Origin: Pseudopyrenochaeta lycopersici
Lineage: Eukaryota > Ascomycota > Dothideomycetes > Pleosporales > Pseudopyrenochaetaceae
Direction of reading: 5' to 3'
NCBI GenBank assembly: GCA_003313425.1
Contig: NHZP01000091.1
Coordinates: 28,850-92,849, forward strand
DNA: 64,000 nucleotides
The translations under genes and the position numbers were made by a program. Positions 11,207-23,082 of the stretch are shown here, one piece after another. Position 1 is the first letter of the stretch. The number at the start of each line of letters is the position of its first letter. The notes under the pieces were generated by a model that was given only the letters and a program-made list of their open reading frames with translations, had not been told where the DNA came from and made no database searches.

Positions 11207-13795
11207 ATTAAGAGTCTTACTACCTTAATTAATGCGATAATAGCCTACTTAACCTAACGCAATCCTACTGTAGTCCTTACTAGCCAACTTAATTTTACGA
11301 AATAGAAGGCGCAGCTATTAGTAAGGTGCGACGCGTACAGAATATAGTATAAAGTTAATCTAGAATTAACTCTTATATTCCTTAAAGAACCTAAACCTCT
11401 AGCAGCTCTAAACGTTACTAATTACACGCCTTAAAGGGCGACTATTAGACCGTAATTAATAGCTAACCTCTCTAAGTTAGAGATAACTGCCCTTAACTAA
11501 GACATAGAGTACTTTAAGATAAGAAATAAAAACTATACGAATTAAGAAAGGAAATACTTAGATAAGTAGAAGGCTATTAGGGAGATTATAATCTTTATAT
11601 AATCTACTATCTTACCTTACTTATAGGAAACATACTATAAGATAAGGTAAAGCCTACGTAAATAGATTAAGAGCCTTATAGATATAGTTAGCATAGATGA
11701 GTAAATTAAACACAAACGCGCGCGACACTAATACCTTAAATTACTAAAGCTAATAAGAAATACAGCTAACTAGGATCTATAGCTTACTAATTATAATTAA
11801 GCTATAATATAAGTAGAGGTAAAAGGAGTTACTAAGGTAAAGGATATAAACTTAGCTACTAAAGACTTTATAGTTATAGTATAGAATATAGCACCTATAT
11901 AGGCTACCTTATTTTAAGATACTAGTTAATTTACTTCTAGTATTACACGCTGTAAGATAATAAAGTAGTTTAGAGACTATATAGTTATAATAAAGCTTTA
12001 GAAAATAGGTAGATATAAAAGCGCATATATAGTATTAGATAACTTAGCGTTTTACGCAGATAATTTAGAAAGTATATAAGGAAATAAGAAGGAAAACCTC
12101 TATAAACCTAGTACTCTAAATCTATAAAGGTAGGGTAGACCTTAAAATTAACGTCGTTAGAAAGAGATAAAGAGATCGTCCTTAGACTAGGAGCTATCTA
12201 GCAAAGTTAGAAGCTCTAAGTACCTAGCATATAAGATACGCTATTTACTTAAGGAGTGTTACTATATATACCCTAATAAGGCGCTAGAATAGTTTAAACT
12301 AAAGCCTATACTAGAGAACCACGTAAAGATAAAGTAAGAGTAAGATCTTAAGTTCTAGGGCCTCTTAAGAAGGTAAAGTAAACTTTATTTAAATATACTA
12401 ATTATAAAAAGTGTATATACTCCTACTCTAGAGGTACTAAATAATAAACTAGAAAGACGAAGTATTATAAGGATAGATACTACCTTTATCTTAGCGTTAT
12501 TTAGAACTAACTTTAATAATTACCTATTAAGATATTTATTTATCCTTAACTTAGGTTTAACCTATTATATAATAAAAAACCCTAATAGACTCTATAACTT
12601 TAGACTACCTATATATAGAGACTTTATATAGGTAGGTAATATAAAGATATAGGTTAAGGGGTATAAGTTAACTAAGCTAACTCTTATAGGGCGGTAAGGA
12701 ATTAATAGACTAACGTTATATAAGGTAGCTCTATACCCTAACTTACACTATAATCTAGTATTATTCTAATTATTAAGGTAGAGAAGTATATAGTAAGATA
12801 CTAAAATTAAACTAACTATACTTAGAAAAGTAGACAGAATAATTATTAGAAGTCTTACTAAGATTTATAGCTAATAGGTAATTAAGTATTAACTAATATA
12901 CTAGGCTTCTAATTATATATATAAGATAATGTTATAAATAGAAAGAGCCGTATAAAAGGCATTAGCCTTACTTTAGCATAAGCGATTAGGCTATCTAGGG
13001 CTAGTTACTGTTAAGCACCTTATTTTATAAGCTTAGGGGGTATAGATAAAAGGAATTACTATAGTAGAGTATAACTCCTGGAGGAGATCTAAGTCTTAAC
13101 GCTAAATTAGAAGAGCACTACGAACCTATAAAGATAGACCTAGTAAAAGACTAGCTATTAATTTCTATGTATATAAAATATAAAGTATAATAAAGGAGAA
13201 GAGTTAAACACTTATTATAGATAGGTGTCATAGTATGTTATAGAACTTTGATTTTATAGATAACTACCTTACTAAATTAATTATTAAGATACCTTTAAAC
13301 TTTATTCTATTTATAAAGAACTAGTTTAACATTATAATTAAAGTTATTAAGTTAGATAATAAAATTACGATAGCTAAGCTAGAAGTAGAACGCTAGTTAG
13401 CATCGCAAGGGATAACTATTAAGCTTTCTGCCCTAGATACATAAGATTAGAATAGAGGTGCTAAACGCTTAAGGGGTGTAAATAAGGAGAAATTGCGTGC
13501 TATGCGCCTTAATGCTAACCTATCTTAGGAGCTATAGCCTAAAATTACTTAAGCTAGTGTGTACCTATATAATTAAATACTAAATTATATAAATAACTAG
13601 AAGACACTATATAAAATCTTCTTTATAAGAGTTATACTTAATAATAGAGTTGTTATAATATCTAAGAAGCTAAATCTCGCTTATTTAAAAGCCTACAGCT
13701 GCAAAGTATTCGCAATAATAGATAATACTTACTAAGGTAAATTACGACTTTAACAGCTAGATCTAAAAGCCTAGGTTAGCTACTTAGTTAGCTAT
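11207..13795 (+). pseudogene. Copia gag-integrase part (RIP-inactivated)
   Basis: First half of the copia polyprotein relic. A GAG-pre-integrase segment reads H-x2-RLG-Y-LG near 12970-13010 (normally HxRLGH). It is followed by Cys-type residues and an integrase core with recognisable HNRVV-type and AHLKAYGCK-type text before the break. Many TAA/TAG codons interrupt it. The frame stops at 13795, where the nested copia begins; it resumes at 23083. Confidence 0.8.
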
Positions 13796-14149
13796 TGTTG
13801 CAAACAACGCGCTGTGACCTGGGGTACGGTAGGCTCACGTGCGCGCTGACGTAGGAGCTTACCCTGGAGAGACACGTCTTTTGTGTGCATTTAAGGGCGC
13901 GCTCACGTGCAAGCTGATGGGCAAGCTCACGCAGGAGACACCTGAAGGTAGACTCACGTGCGCGATCACGTGCGCGCTCGCGCACGCATACACGCTGCTT
14001 ACGCTCCTACCGTACAATAGCCCCTGTAATAGGCCGTGCTCAGCTCTCCTTTATATAGCTGGCTCTCCTAAAGCCTCTTAGATAAAACAGTAGTCTATCT
14101 TATAGATTACCTAGGTAACTGTTACTAAGCTCTCCCCTTTTCCTCCACA
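13796..14149 (+). repeat. 5' LTR of nested copia, with four CACGTG palindromes
   Basis: 354 bp, TGTTGCAAAC...CTCCACA. It differs from its partner at about a dozen positions. CACGTG occurs at 13836, 13904, 13955 and 13967, a spacing that suggests a bHLH-type (E-box) promoter element, by inference. A TATA-like TTTATATAG lies near 14050. Compared with the heavily mutated interior, the LTR has kept most CpA sites. Confidence 0.88.
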
Positions 14150-16967
14150 GTTATAAGCCCGGCGCTTTAAGGACGTAAGTTAATTCTCCCTGCGAACTTA
14201 AAGAGCTAGTAAACAGTTACCTTACTACTCTAACCTAAATAACCCCTGTGTATAAGTCTAAGAAGTTATTAACGCTTATAAAATAGATAATAAAATTACT
14301 AAGCCTACGCCTATCCCGCAGATCCTGCTTAAGGATTAAATAAGCTAGCTAGAATAGTATATGCAGCTTTAATATTACGCACACGCAAAGCGAGTCTAGC
14401 ACTTAATTAATCTATTAGGAGCAGATACTATAGATCCCTACAACGCTATCCCGCAGCTCCCTATAATTAAAGAGGTTATAACTAAAGAAAGAGTAAGGAG
14501 GTAGCTCTCTTAAGAGAGAGCTTAGGCTAGCAGAGATAACCTAAGTAAAAAGATAATCTAGGCGCTCTATTAGTAGGAGCTAAAGAAATATATATTATTA
14601 ATAAGTACTAGAGCTATTAAAGATAAGCGCGTAAAGTAAGTTAGAGATTAAGTTTAAGCTACTATTTTAATAGAGATTATAGCGCTAATTATAATACTGC
14701 TTATATCTTAGAAAAAGTATACTATGCAGGCTCTAATTTAAGCCCTTAAGGTTAAGCTTACTCCCTTAGAAGCTAGTACGATTAACTACCTTAGAGCAGA
14801 GTACTAATATTACCTAGAGATTGCAAAGTAGGAGAACATAACGCTAGAAGCGTAGTACTAGAAGTAGAACACCCTGCATATAAAAGTAAAAATGTATAAT
14901 CTCTATAAAGTAAAAAGAGAGCTTACAGCATAAGACTTCCTAGAGGCACTAGCTCTAAAGCTCGCTCCTGAGTGGGCACGGACTATGTATAATTAAATCC
15001 TGCAGAACATAGCGCTTAGAGAACTAACAATCTTACTAGATAAGCTAGGCCAAATCTTCTTAGTTATAACCTATAAGCACGCTGTGCACGTAAAAGGGAG
15101 GCGAGTAAGGGTATTTATAACGTTTAGAGGACGCTTAGATAAGCACTAATCTCTAAAAAAGTAAAATAAGTACCCTTGTAAGCTAAATAAAGCTTCTAAC
15201 TACTATTAGGTACTAGAGTAGTGCTGTACTCTAAAGGTAGTCGTGACAAGATTATTAACGCTTATAACAGCTAGTAAGCAAGAGGAGATTATTAAGCGGC
15301 TCTTAAGTAAAGAATATAAGGAGCTCTAAGACTACCTAATAAAGAAAGGCTAGGTAATCCCTAAGATAGAGCTTCTAATATTTAACTACCCTAGAAGTAT
15401 TTAAGCTATAGTAATTAACTTATAGCTATTTTTACTAAGCTTCTTATTAGGCGTTTACGTAATAATAGACTTTGCCGCTTATCTCCTCTTAATAAGCACT
15501 ATCCTTAATAATAGAGCTACTACGCACCTTATTAACACGAAGGATCTGCTTATACTAGGAAGCTTTAAGAAGGCGCAGGGTATATAAATAGTTAAAGTAG
15601 GAACTTAAGCGTTTCCTATTTAAGGAATAGGAACTAGAGTACTTAAAAGAGCTCTTTATAGAGTAAGAGGTAAGAATATAGAGGATCTTACCTTATAAAA
15701 AGTAGTAGTTATAGAAGGTTTCTATGTAAATATAGTACTAGAAGCTTATCTTAATAATAAAAAGCTCTAGTATCTTAGATTAGATTACACACTGCGTATA
15801 GGAATACTAGAATAGAATATAGTTCTCGCAGAGCTTAAGAGAGCTTATAACCTTACTTTTATTAAATTAAAGTATAAGCCTTACTCTTATATCTTAATTA
15901 ACGCAGTAATCTTAGAGCGCTTATAACTAAGGTTATAGAGAACTTATTTAAGGAGTAATTCTAAGGAGGTGTAGTACTTAAGGGCAGGTTACTTAGGACC
16001 TACTGCTCTTTAAGCGTTAGTAATAAAGGCGCGAAACGTAAAAATTAAAGGGATAGCGCGTGCGAAGTGCGAGTACTGCGCTATAATATATGCAAAGTAA
16101 GTAATCTTATAGAGACTTTAGGAATAATTACCTTAGCTATTCTAGAGAGTAGCATAAGATCTATTTAATATACTAATAAGAAGGCTTAGAGAATAATAGT
16201 TTATCCTGCTTAAATATAACTATAGTAGAAAGATTACTGTGTACCCTCTATAAGGGAAAACGCTTATAGAGATTATAAGGATCTTTATAAACTTCTAGAG
16301 TAGGGTAAAGACTTAGTATTAGCTTAAGATCTATAATCTGCAGTAAGATAGAGATATAGCTATACTTCTGTAGAGAGGCACCTTAACCTATAAGCTATAG
16401 GCGAAGGAGCAAGGGATAGAAATAGAGCCCTCCTTAGCCTATACCTACGAGCTAAACAGAGGCATAGAAAGAGTAGGTTAAGAGATTATTACTAAGTTAA
16501 TTAAAATAAGAAGTAGAGTAAGGCTCCTAGCAAAGCTCTAGCTAGAAGTAATAGAAGTAGTAGCTTAGCTCTATAATATAAGCTCTTTATAAGCGCATAA
16601 TCTAAGCTTACTAAACAAGGTGCTCAACGCATAGTTTACACAGTACTTCTGTTAGTACAGCCCTGCGTAAGTACATTACATTACAGCTAATCTAAGACCT
16701 AATTAGAGCGGGATACACGCGTACAGCTGCTAAGCTTACCCTTTAAATAAAGAAAGAGTAGCTAGACGTAATAAGCGAGGGTGTAAAGTAACCCTAAAGG
16801 GCTATATAGGTTACCTAGTTAGATACAGAGTATCTAATATATACTAACGTGTCCCACAAGCGAGCGCCGCGCACAAGCGAGCGCCGCACCCCACCAAGTT
16901 TGAGCACCTCTACCAGCGTACAGCTCAACCATAAATTCAAGTAATCTATAGATATTAATATGCAAGC

Positions 16968-18737
16968 TTAAGTAGCACCTATAGTATCGTTTTTACACGT
17001 GCGCGAGTTATGCCCAGTCTCTCTGCACCTTTTACAGCGCGATAGAGCCTGGCTGCTAAGGCCTGATTGCTCTCTACTTTAACGCATTTCACGCCTAATC
17101 TGTTAATCAGCCTCTTGTTAAGTAGCTATATCCTCTCTAACTCCCTTTATTAAGACTCCTCCCTTCTGAATCCACTTTCTCTTGCGCTGCTTTCGCCGAG
17201 TTACTGCCTTATTAGCCTTCTCAAGGCTATCAATCCTACCCTCTATCAGCTTAGCTCGATATGCCCCTACTATAGCCCCCTTTGTAAACTAATTAAGCGC
17301 CTCAATAATTAGGGCTGGTGATGAGCTCTTATGCCGTCGAACGCGATCGCTAATTAGAGTCGATTGAGCCTCAAACTCACGTGGGTTCCTTGGTGTTTGA
17401 GGCTCCCATAGAGCTCCTTGCTGAGCTCCTTGCTGAGCTCCTTGCTGAGCTCCTTGCTGAGCTCCTTGCTCAGTTCCTAGCTGAGCTCCTAGTTGAGCTC
17501 CTAACTGAGCTCCTAACTGAGCTCCTAGCTGAGCTCCTAGCTGAGCTCCTTCCTGAGCTCCTAACTAAGCTGGTGGTGATGGCGTACGCAGCTGGACATC
17601 TAGCCTTGACAAGACAACGTCTGGCTGGAGAGGAACAAGGCCTGCTCCTCGAAATGCTGAGCGTATATTGACTGCAGTGAAAGCTTAATCAAATGCTGCT
17701 TTAAAGGCAGGCAGAAATTCAAGCTTAGTAATGTGGTTAATGTGGGCCTTGATCAAGCTCTCTATCTGGCGGCTGTACGCCTTCTTAAGAGGAGAGAAGC
17801 AGCCAACGTCAAGAGGCTGCAGCAGATGAGATGAGTCAGGTGGCATGCAGAGGGTATAGATGTTGCTCTCTCTGCAGATCTCTTGAAATTCAAGAGAGTG
17901 ATGGCTCTCATGGCCATCAAGGATAAGCAGCCAACGCGCGCCTACTACCCTTGTCTTTGTATAAGCATCAAAGTGCTTTAGCCATGCTACTCCAAGCTAA
18001 TTAGTTGTCCAGCCGTTGTCACTAACTAAGATAGCCCAGTCGCGTGGGATAGCTTCTTCCTGGTACCAGGCACGATAGTGATGCTGGCCAGCAAAGATTA
18101 GGAAGAGTGGGATTGCCCAGCCAGCAGCGTTGATGCCTTGAATCAACGTTACCCACTCACGGTTGCCTGGCTGGATGGCCTTTAGCCGCCCTCTCCTCTC
18201 TAACCCAGTCACGACTAGCTGAGTCGTTATCTTGCCTATTATAAAGCCAGCTTTGTCAAAGTTAAATGTATCCTTATCTAGTATGCCGTACTTTGCCTTT
18301 GTCTCCTCTACTTGCTTGAACCAGCTATTAACTAACTTTGGATCCTCACATAGAGCTCTCTGCCTGTCGTACACTCGGGTAAAACGCGTCGTTAGACTGT
18401 CTGTACGCTTGATAAAGTTAGATGGCCAATTTATGCCAACCTGACCTCTACCACGCGTTGATAGCAGCTCATTAGCTATATCACGGATAGCTGCGTACGT
18501 AGGCGGAAATCCACGTTGATATAGATTAAGTATATAATCAACTATTACCTCCTCTTCTAGCTGGGTAAGATTCCTTAAGTTAGGCTAGTAATCGCGTCGA
18601 GCAGTAGTCCTAGCGCGTCAGCGACGGATTGTTCTTTCAGACACGTTAAAGATTGCTGCAGCAGGCTGGTTGCTACTAATTTAATGCGCATAAATAGCTA
18701 AGATAGTAAGCTGGATATCTGCTTTATTCAAAGGCAT
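16968..18737 (-). pseudogene. Fot1/pogo transposase with C-terminal zinc knuckle
   Basis: A single frame of 590 codons runs from ATG at 18737 to TAA at 16968-16970, interrupted by about ten TAA/TAG/TGA codons of RIP type. Domains in order are an N-terminal HTH (psq/CENP-B-like) of about 50 residues, a CENP-B-type second HTH, and a DDE_1 core. In the core, FNFDKAGF marks the first catalytic Asp, LILDGHESH the second and LLQPLDVGCF the third. A 12-bp repeat linker follows, then a basic region. Last comes CKRC-x4-H-x4-C, a CCHC knuckle (CKRCRETGHNSRTC). The longest open piece is 17997-18374. The enzyme would have cut and pasted at TA sites. It is now inactive because of the stops. Confidence 0.88.
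17406..17571 (-). repeat. 12-bp minisatellite inside transposase
   Basis: About 13 copies of GAGCTCCTTGCT and its variants (CTTGCT, CTAGCT, CTAACT). In the minus-strand transposase frame it encodes a Gly-Ala-Gln-(Gln/Leu) repeat between the DDE core and the zinc knuckle. It also opens a long plus-strand frame (ELLAELLA...), which I regard as a by-product. Confidence 0.85.
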
Positions 18738-21429
18738 TTAAAGAGCGTAGTGTTGAGCTATTGTACGTTAAGATGAGAGAGGTGCTCAAACTTAGTAGGG
18801 TGCGGCGCTCGCTTGTGCGCGGCGCTTGCTTGTGGGACACGTTATATATAGGTCCTAAAGCTTAATTAGGTAATTACTATAAGAAACGTTACCTTTAACA
18901 AAGAACTATTCTTTAAAGATAAAAAGGAGATTACTATAATTATAATAAAAGAAGCTATAAAGATTATTTATATTCTCTACAAGCTAGATAAAGTACTACA
19001 CGCTAAAGAGATTCTAGAGCTCTTACCTAAATAAACAATTAAGTAAGAAGGCTAAGAAACTTATTAGTCCTCTAAGTAAGAGCTTAGGGGTGCTATAGTT
19101 TAAAGAAATAATTAGATAGTTAGCTAACTAAAAGATTAGGACGTTAGACTAATACTAACTACGCAAGAGGAAAGCTAGGCTAGCAATCCTCTAGAGATCT
19201 ACGCAGGACTAAATAAGCAAATAGGTCTTCTATCTCCTAAGCTAACCCTAGAGCTAAAGAGCTAGAGAGAGACAAAGGAGAATAAGCCTCTAAGGAAATA
19301 AAGAGAAGGTAATTATACTAGTAACCTACAGGAAGTACACTTAACTAGAGAAGAGAGTAAGCTAGGCAAATTATAAGGTTATAAAGACTAACAAGCTAAA
19401 TAAACAGCTTCTGCCTCTTAGAGTAGGAGCCCTTATTCTTAGGCTTTATACAACGCAGATTAGGCACCTCTAAAGCGAGCGTACAATCGCAAAATCTAGG
19501 GAGAAGCGAGCCGCGCAAGCTGCAGGCTTAAGAAACAGGACCTAAGAGATCCTAATAAACTAGATTAGGTAGGGGGTGCAAGGAAGAGAGCGTAGCTCGC
19601 AGTAATTAATAGAGACAGCTTACTATATAGTTTAGATAATTAAAGAAAGCAAGAGATCCTCTAAATAAACTTCCTAACTACAAACACCGCTCGCGAAGTA
19701 GGAAGTAAAGAGTATAAAACGCTGCACGCAGTAATTACTACAGCCGTACTTCTAAAACAAGAGTAGGAAGAATAATTATATTATAATTAACTTCTAAAAG
19801 AACTAAATAAATAGAAGGATCTAAATAGCTACCTGTATAGAGCTCTGTTTAAATAAGCAGCTAAGAAAGAGATTAATACGCTGCTTAAGAAAGGCATATA
19901 AGTAGAGATTAATAAAGCTAAGGTAAAAAATAGACTGCTCTCTCTTAAATAGGTATTCACCTATAAGCTTAATAAGGATAGTTACTTTATAAAATATAAA
20001 GCGCAGATCTGCGTAAGAGAAGATCTCTAGACAAAGGACTTAATTAAGTTAACGTACGTAGCTACGCTTACAGCACGATTATTTTAAACAGCTATAGTAA
20101 TTACAGCTTAATTTAACCTAGAAGTCTACTAACTAGATATTATAGGCGCTTTTCTAAACGCGCAGAGGGATAACTAACTAAGCGTTAACTGCAAGCTTCT
20201 AGATAGTTTTACAAAGCTAGGTAAGTATGTATAGCTAAAATAAGTCCTATATAGCCTAAGAGATTCGCTAGTTCTCTAGTATCACGAGTTCTTAGGCACC
20301 CTTTAAAAGCTTAGTCTTACAGCTTTAAAAGAAGAACTATGTCTGTTCTACAACCGCGAGCGCTGTGTGATAGTACTATTTTACGTAGATAATATATTAG
20401 TAATATATTACTACAGTGACGAAGCAGCAGCTTATTAAGTAATTAATTTAATTAACGCAACCTACAAAGCTAAAGACTAAGGACTAGTTCCCTAGTTCCT
20501 TAGGATACAAGTAATTAGAGATAGAGCAGCTAGGAAGATTACCCTTATTCACGACTCCTACATAGATAAGATCGCTACAAAGTTTAACCTTGCTAACACT
20601 ACTTACTTCCTATTAACACCCCTGCCTACTAAGCAGCTAACTCTAAGTTAAGAGAGCGCGACTAAGCAGGAGATTAAGAACTACTAAGAGCAAGTAGAAT
20701 CTATCTTATACACAGTAATTATAATAAGACCTAATGTAGCGCATAAAGCGTCGCAGCTCTTATACTACCTTATATACCTAAGCAAAGCTCATTTTAAAGC
20801 AGTAGATTAAGTAATTATATACCTATATTATATAAAGAACCTAGTAATAGAATATAGAGCTAGCTAAGGAGCTTAGCTAATAATATGTAGAGACGCTTTA
20901 TTTACAGACAACGTAGACATAAGGAGATTATCCTATAAGTTTATAGTTAAGCTCTTTAGAGGCCCTATTATCTAGAAAGCAGCTTAGTAACTAATAGTAA
21001 CTATATTAATAACTGAAGCAGAGCTCCTTACCCTAGCGTACGCAGCTAAGGAGCCTATAGTACTAAAACAGTTCTTCTATAAGCTACTCCTTAATCTTAG
21101 AGTAGCTTAGCAGATCTTTTGCAACAACTAATAAATAATTAGGCTCGTGACAGGCAAAAACAAGAGAATAACTATAAAGCTGCGCTATGTAGATATACAG
21201 AATATGTAGCTATAACAAGAGCACGCTAAAGGATTGTTTTAAGTACTCTATGTTCAAATAAGCGACATACTAGCTAATAGGCTAACTAAGAGCTTACTAA
21301 AGTAACAGTTTAAAAGATTTAAAGAGTAGCTTAACCTTTAAGACATGATATAAAGGCTTAAGAGAGTAGAGTAATAAGAAGTAAATAGATCTAAAACTAT
21401 TTAAAATTACTAGGGATTTTAACCTCTCT

Positions 21430-22511
21430 ACTCCTAAGGCCTAGAGCGTAACGTTAACTTATATAAGAAGGTTTAACCTACTTTACCTTTAAGGACGTAA
21501 CCTAACCTTATTACTTAAGGAGGAGATTAACAACCTTACTAAGGAGAGTTATAATACGCTAGCAGCGCACTAAACGCTCTCTACTAATAGAGCTACTGTC
21601 TCTATCCTTATCCTCCTCCTCTACCTCCTCTTACTCCTCCTCCTTCTCCCTCTCTAGCTGCTCCTTAGCAGCGCAAGCTGCTACAGCCGCGCGCTCCTTC
21701 TCTACCTTCTCATCCTTCTCCTTATCCTTAACTTATTTAAGGAGCGCCTAGATAACAGTCCTCCCCTCCTTAATCTCCTATAACTAATAAGCACAAGCAT
21801 AGTATATTATACTAAGAAGCTTACCTTAGCGTCGTGCTTTTTAATCGCCTTTATAAGGCGTAGTGAAAAATTAAGAATAATAGGGAGGCTATATATAAAG
21901 GATTAGCTTAGTAACTAAGCTTATTATAGAAAGAGCTTACATAGAGACGTAGTTATACCTAGAGGTATAATAGAAGTAGGACTAACTACTAGTAGAGTTA
22001 TTATAGCACTCATTAGAGGAGTGCCTAGAGAGCGCGCTCCTTACGCACTAAAGGTACAGCTTAGAGCAGAGTGCTCCCTAGGTACGCAACTAGAGAGTGC
22101 GCACGACCTCCTGTAGATCTTAAGGAACTATAGGAGGCGTGTAGGCACGCGCGCGCTTAAGCGCGGCAGCAGAGGCAGCGGCGTTAGCCTAGGCTTTAGC
22201 TAGGGTGGTAGTAGCGCGATTAGCGGCGGCGAGGAGAGCAGCTTAATTAGGTGTTTTACTACCTTCATAAGCTACCTCCTTAACCCTAGAGAGGAAACTA
22301 GGTAGTAAGAGAGGTAGTAAGGGCGCGGGCGTAGGCGTAGGTGTAGGCGTAGGTACAACAGGGGCGGCGGCGCTAATAGCAGAGTTAGGCCTAGAGGCAG
22401 TAAAGTAGGTCTCACGAGCGTTTTAAGCGCGGGCGCGAGCAGCGACTTTAGCTTTAGACTATATAAATTAGTATAATCCTAAGCTCGCGTCGCAGTAACT
22501 TACAGCAGGCA
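21430..22511 (-). pseudogene. Antisense reading frame of unknown function inside nested copia
   Basis: On the minus strand an ATG at about 22511 opens a protein-like frame beginning MPAVSYCDASLGLY, followed by Ala/Arg-rich and then Pro-Thr (PTPTPTP) low-complexity sequence. Toward 21600 there is a charged Lys/Glu-rich stretch that looks like a coiled coil. Stops along the way are TAA/TAG in positions compatible with RIPed Gln. It sits between the end of RT/RNase H and the 3' LTR of the nested copia and points against pol. I do not recognise the protein. It could be an antisense accessory ORF or captured host sequence. Confidence 0.45.
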
Positions 22512-22723
22512 TGTTAATAGTAGTAGTAGTGCTGTTATTACTGTTAGTGCTGCTGTTGTTAAAGAAATAGAGCTAAGGAGCGCGCGAGGCGAGCTATATG
22601 AGGCTATTTTTTAAAGGTAAAGGTAGGAATTGATCTTAAGCAGAAAACAGAGGTAAAGGGGGATATTGAGCACAACGCGCTGATTAGTCAGTTAAGCAGC
22701 CTGAGCTGCCCACCTAGGGGGTG

Positions 22724-23077
22724 TGTTGCAAACAACGCGCTGTGACCTGGGGTACGGTAGGCTCACGTGCGCGCTGACGTAGGAGCTTACCCTGGAGAGA
22801 CACGTCTTTTGTGTGCATTTAAGGGCGCGCTCACGTGCAAGCTGATGGGCAAGCTCACGCAGGAGACACCTGAAGGTAGACTTACGTGCGCGATCACGTG
22901 CGCGCTCGCGCACGCGTACACGCTGCTCACGCTCCTACCGTATAATGGCCCCTGTAATAGGCCGTGCTCAGCTCTCCTTTATATAGCTGGCTCTCCTAAA
23001 GCCTCCTAGATAAAACAGTAGTCCATCTCATAGATCACCTAGGTAACTGTTGCCAAGCTCTCCCTTTTTCCTCCACA
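22724..23077 (+). repeat. 3' LTR of nested copia
   Basis: 354-bp partner of 13796-14149, followed by the TSD copy GCTAT. One of the four CACGTG sites has become TACGTG. Confidence 0.9.
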
Positions 23078-23082
23078 GCTAT

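Larger units (their letters stand above)
16847..18842 (-). mobile_element. Fot1/pogo DNA transposon (1996 bp, TSD TA)
   Basis: Terminal inverted repeats start ACGTGTCCCACAAGCGAGCG and run for about 65 bp, each holding an internal direct repeat (GCGAGCGCCGCGCACAA...). The element is flanked by TA (16845-16846 and 18843-18844), the Tc1/mariner/pogo target duplication. It lies inside the integrase region of the nested copia and is far less mutated than its host. Confidence 0.93.
14150..21400 (+). pseudogene. Nested copia gag-pol (RIP-inactivated, split by Fot1/pogo)
   Basis: The gag-like region lies at about 14240-15140. A protease/THLINT-like segment is near 15520, and GAG-pre-integrase (RAGYLGPTAL) near 15980-16020. 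Integrase runs up to 16844, where the Fot1/pogo element interrupts it, and RT continues after 18844. The RT motifs LDIIGAFLNA (20131-20163) and FYVDNILV (about 20380-20403) identify Ty1/copia. RNase H extends to about 21400. Many TAG/TAA codons remove any coding capacity. Confidence 0.8.
13796..23077 (+). mobile_element. Nested Ty1/copia retrotransposon (TSD GCTAT)
   Basis: A second, unrelated copia family inserted in the integrase region of the element at 10984-25501. The LTRs 13796-14149 and 22724-23077 are each 354 bp with TG...CA ends. The 5-bp duplication GCTAT sits at 13791-13795 and 23078-23082. A purine stretch (AGGGGGTG) precedes the 3' LTR. It is interrupted by a Fot1/pogo element at 16847-18842. 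Downstream of pol it carries about 1.3 kb of extra DNA that reads as protein on the opposite strand. Confidence 0.92.

Noticed and set aside
13788..14081. Open frames on both strands in the nested copia 5' LTR (and again at 22692-23009)
   Set aside because: They lie wholly in the LTR and recur identically in the partner LTR; open only because the GC-rich sequence lacks stops.
17381..17671. 96-codon plus-strand frame rich in ELLAELLA
   Set aside because: By-product of the 12-bp repeat; the transposase runs on the other strand.
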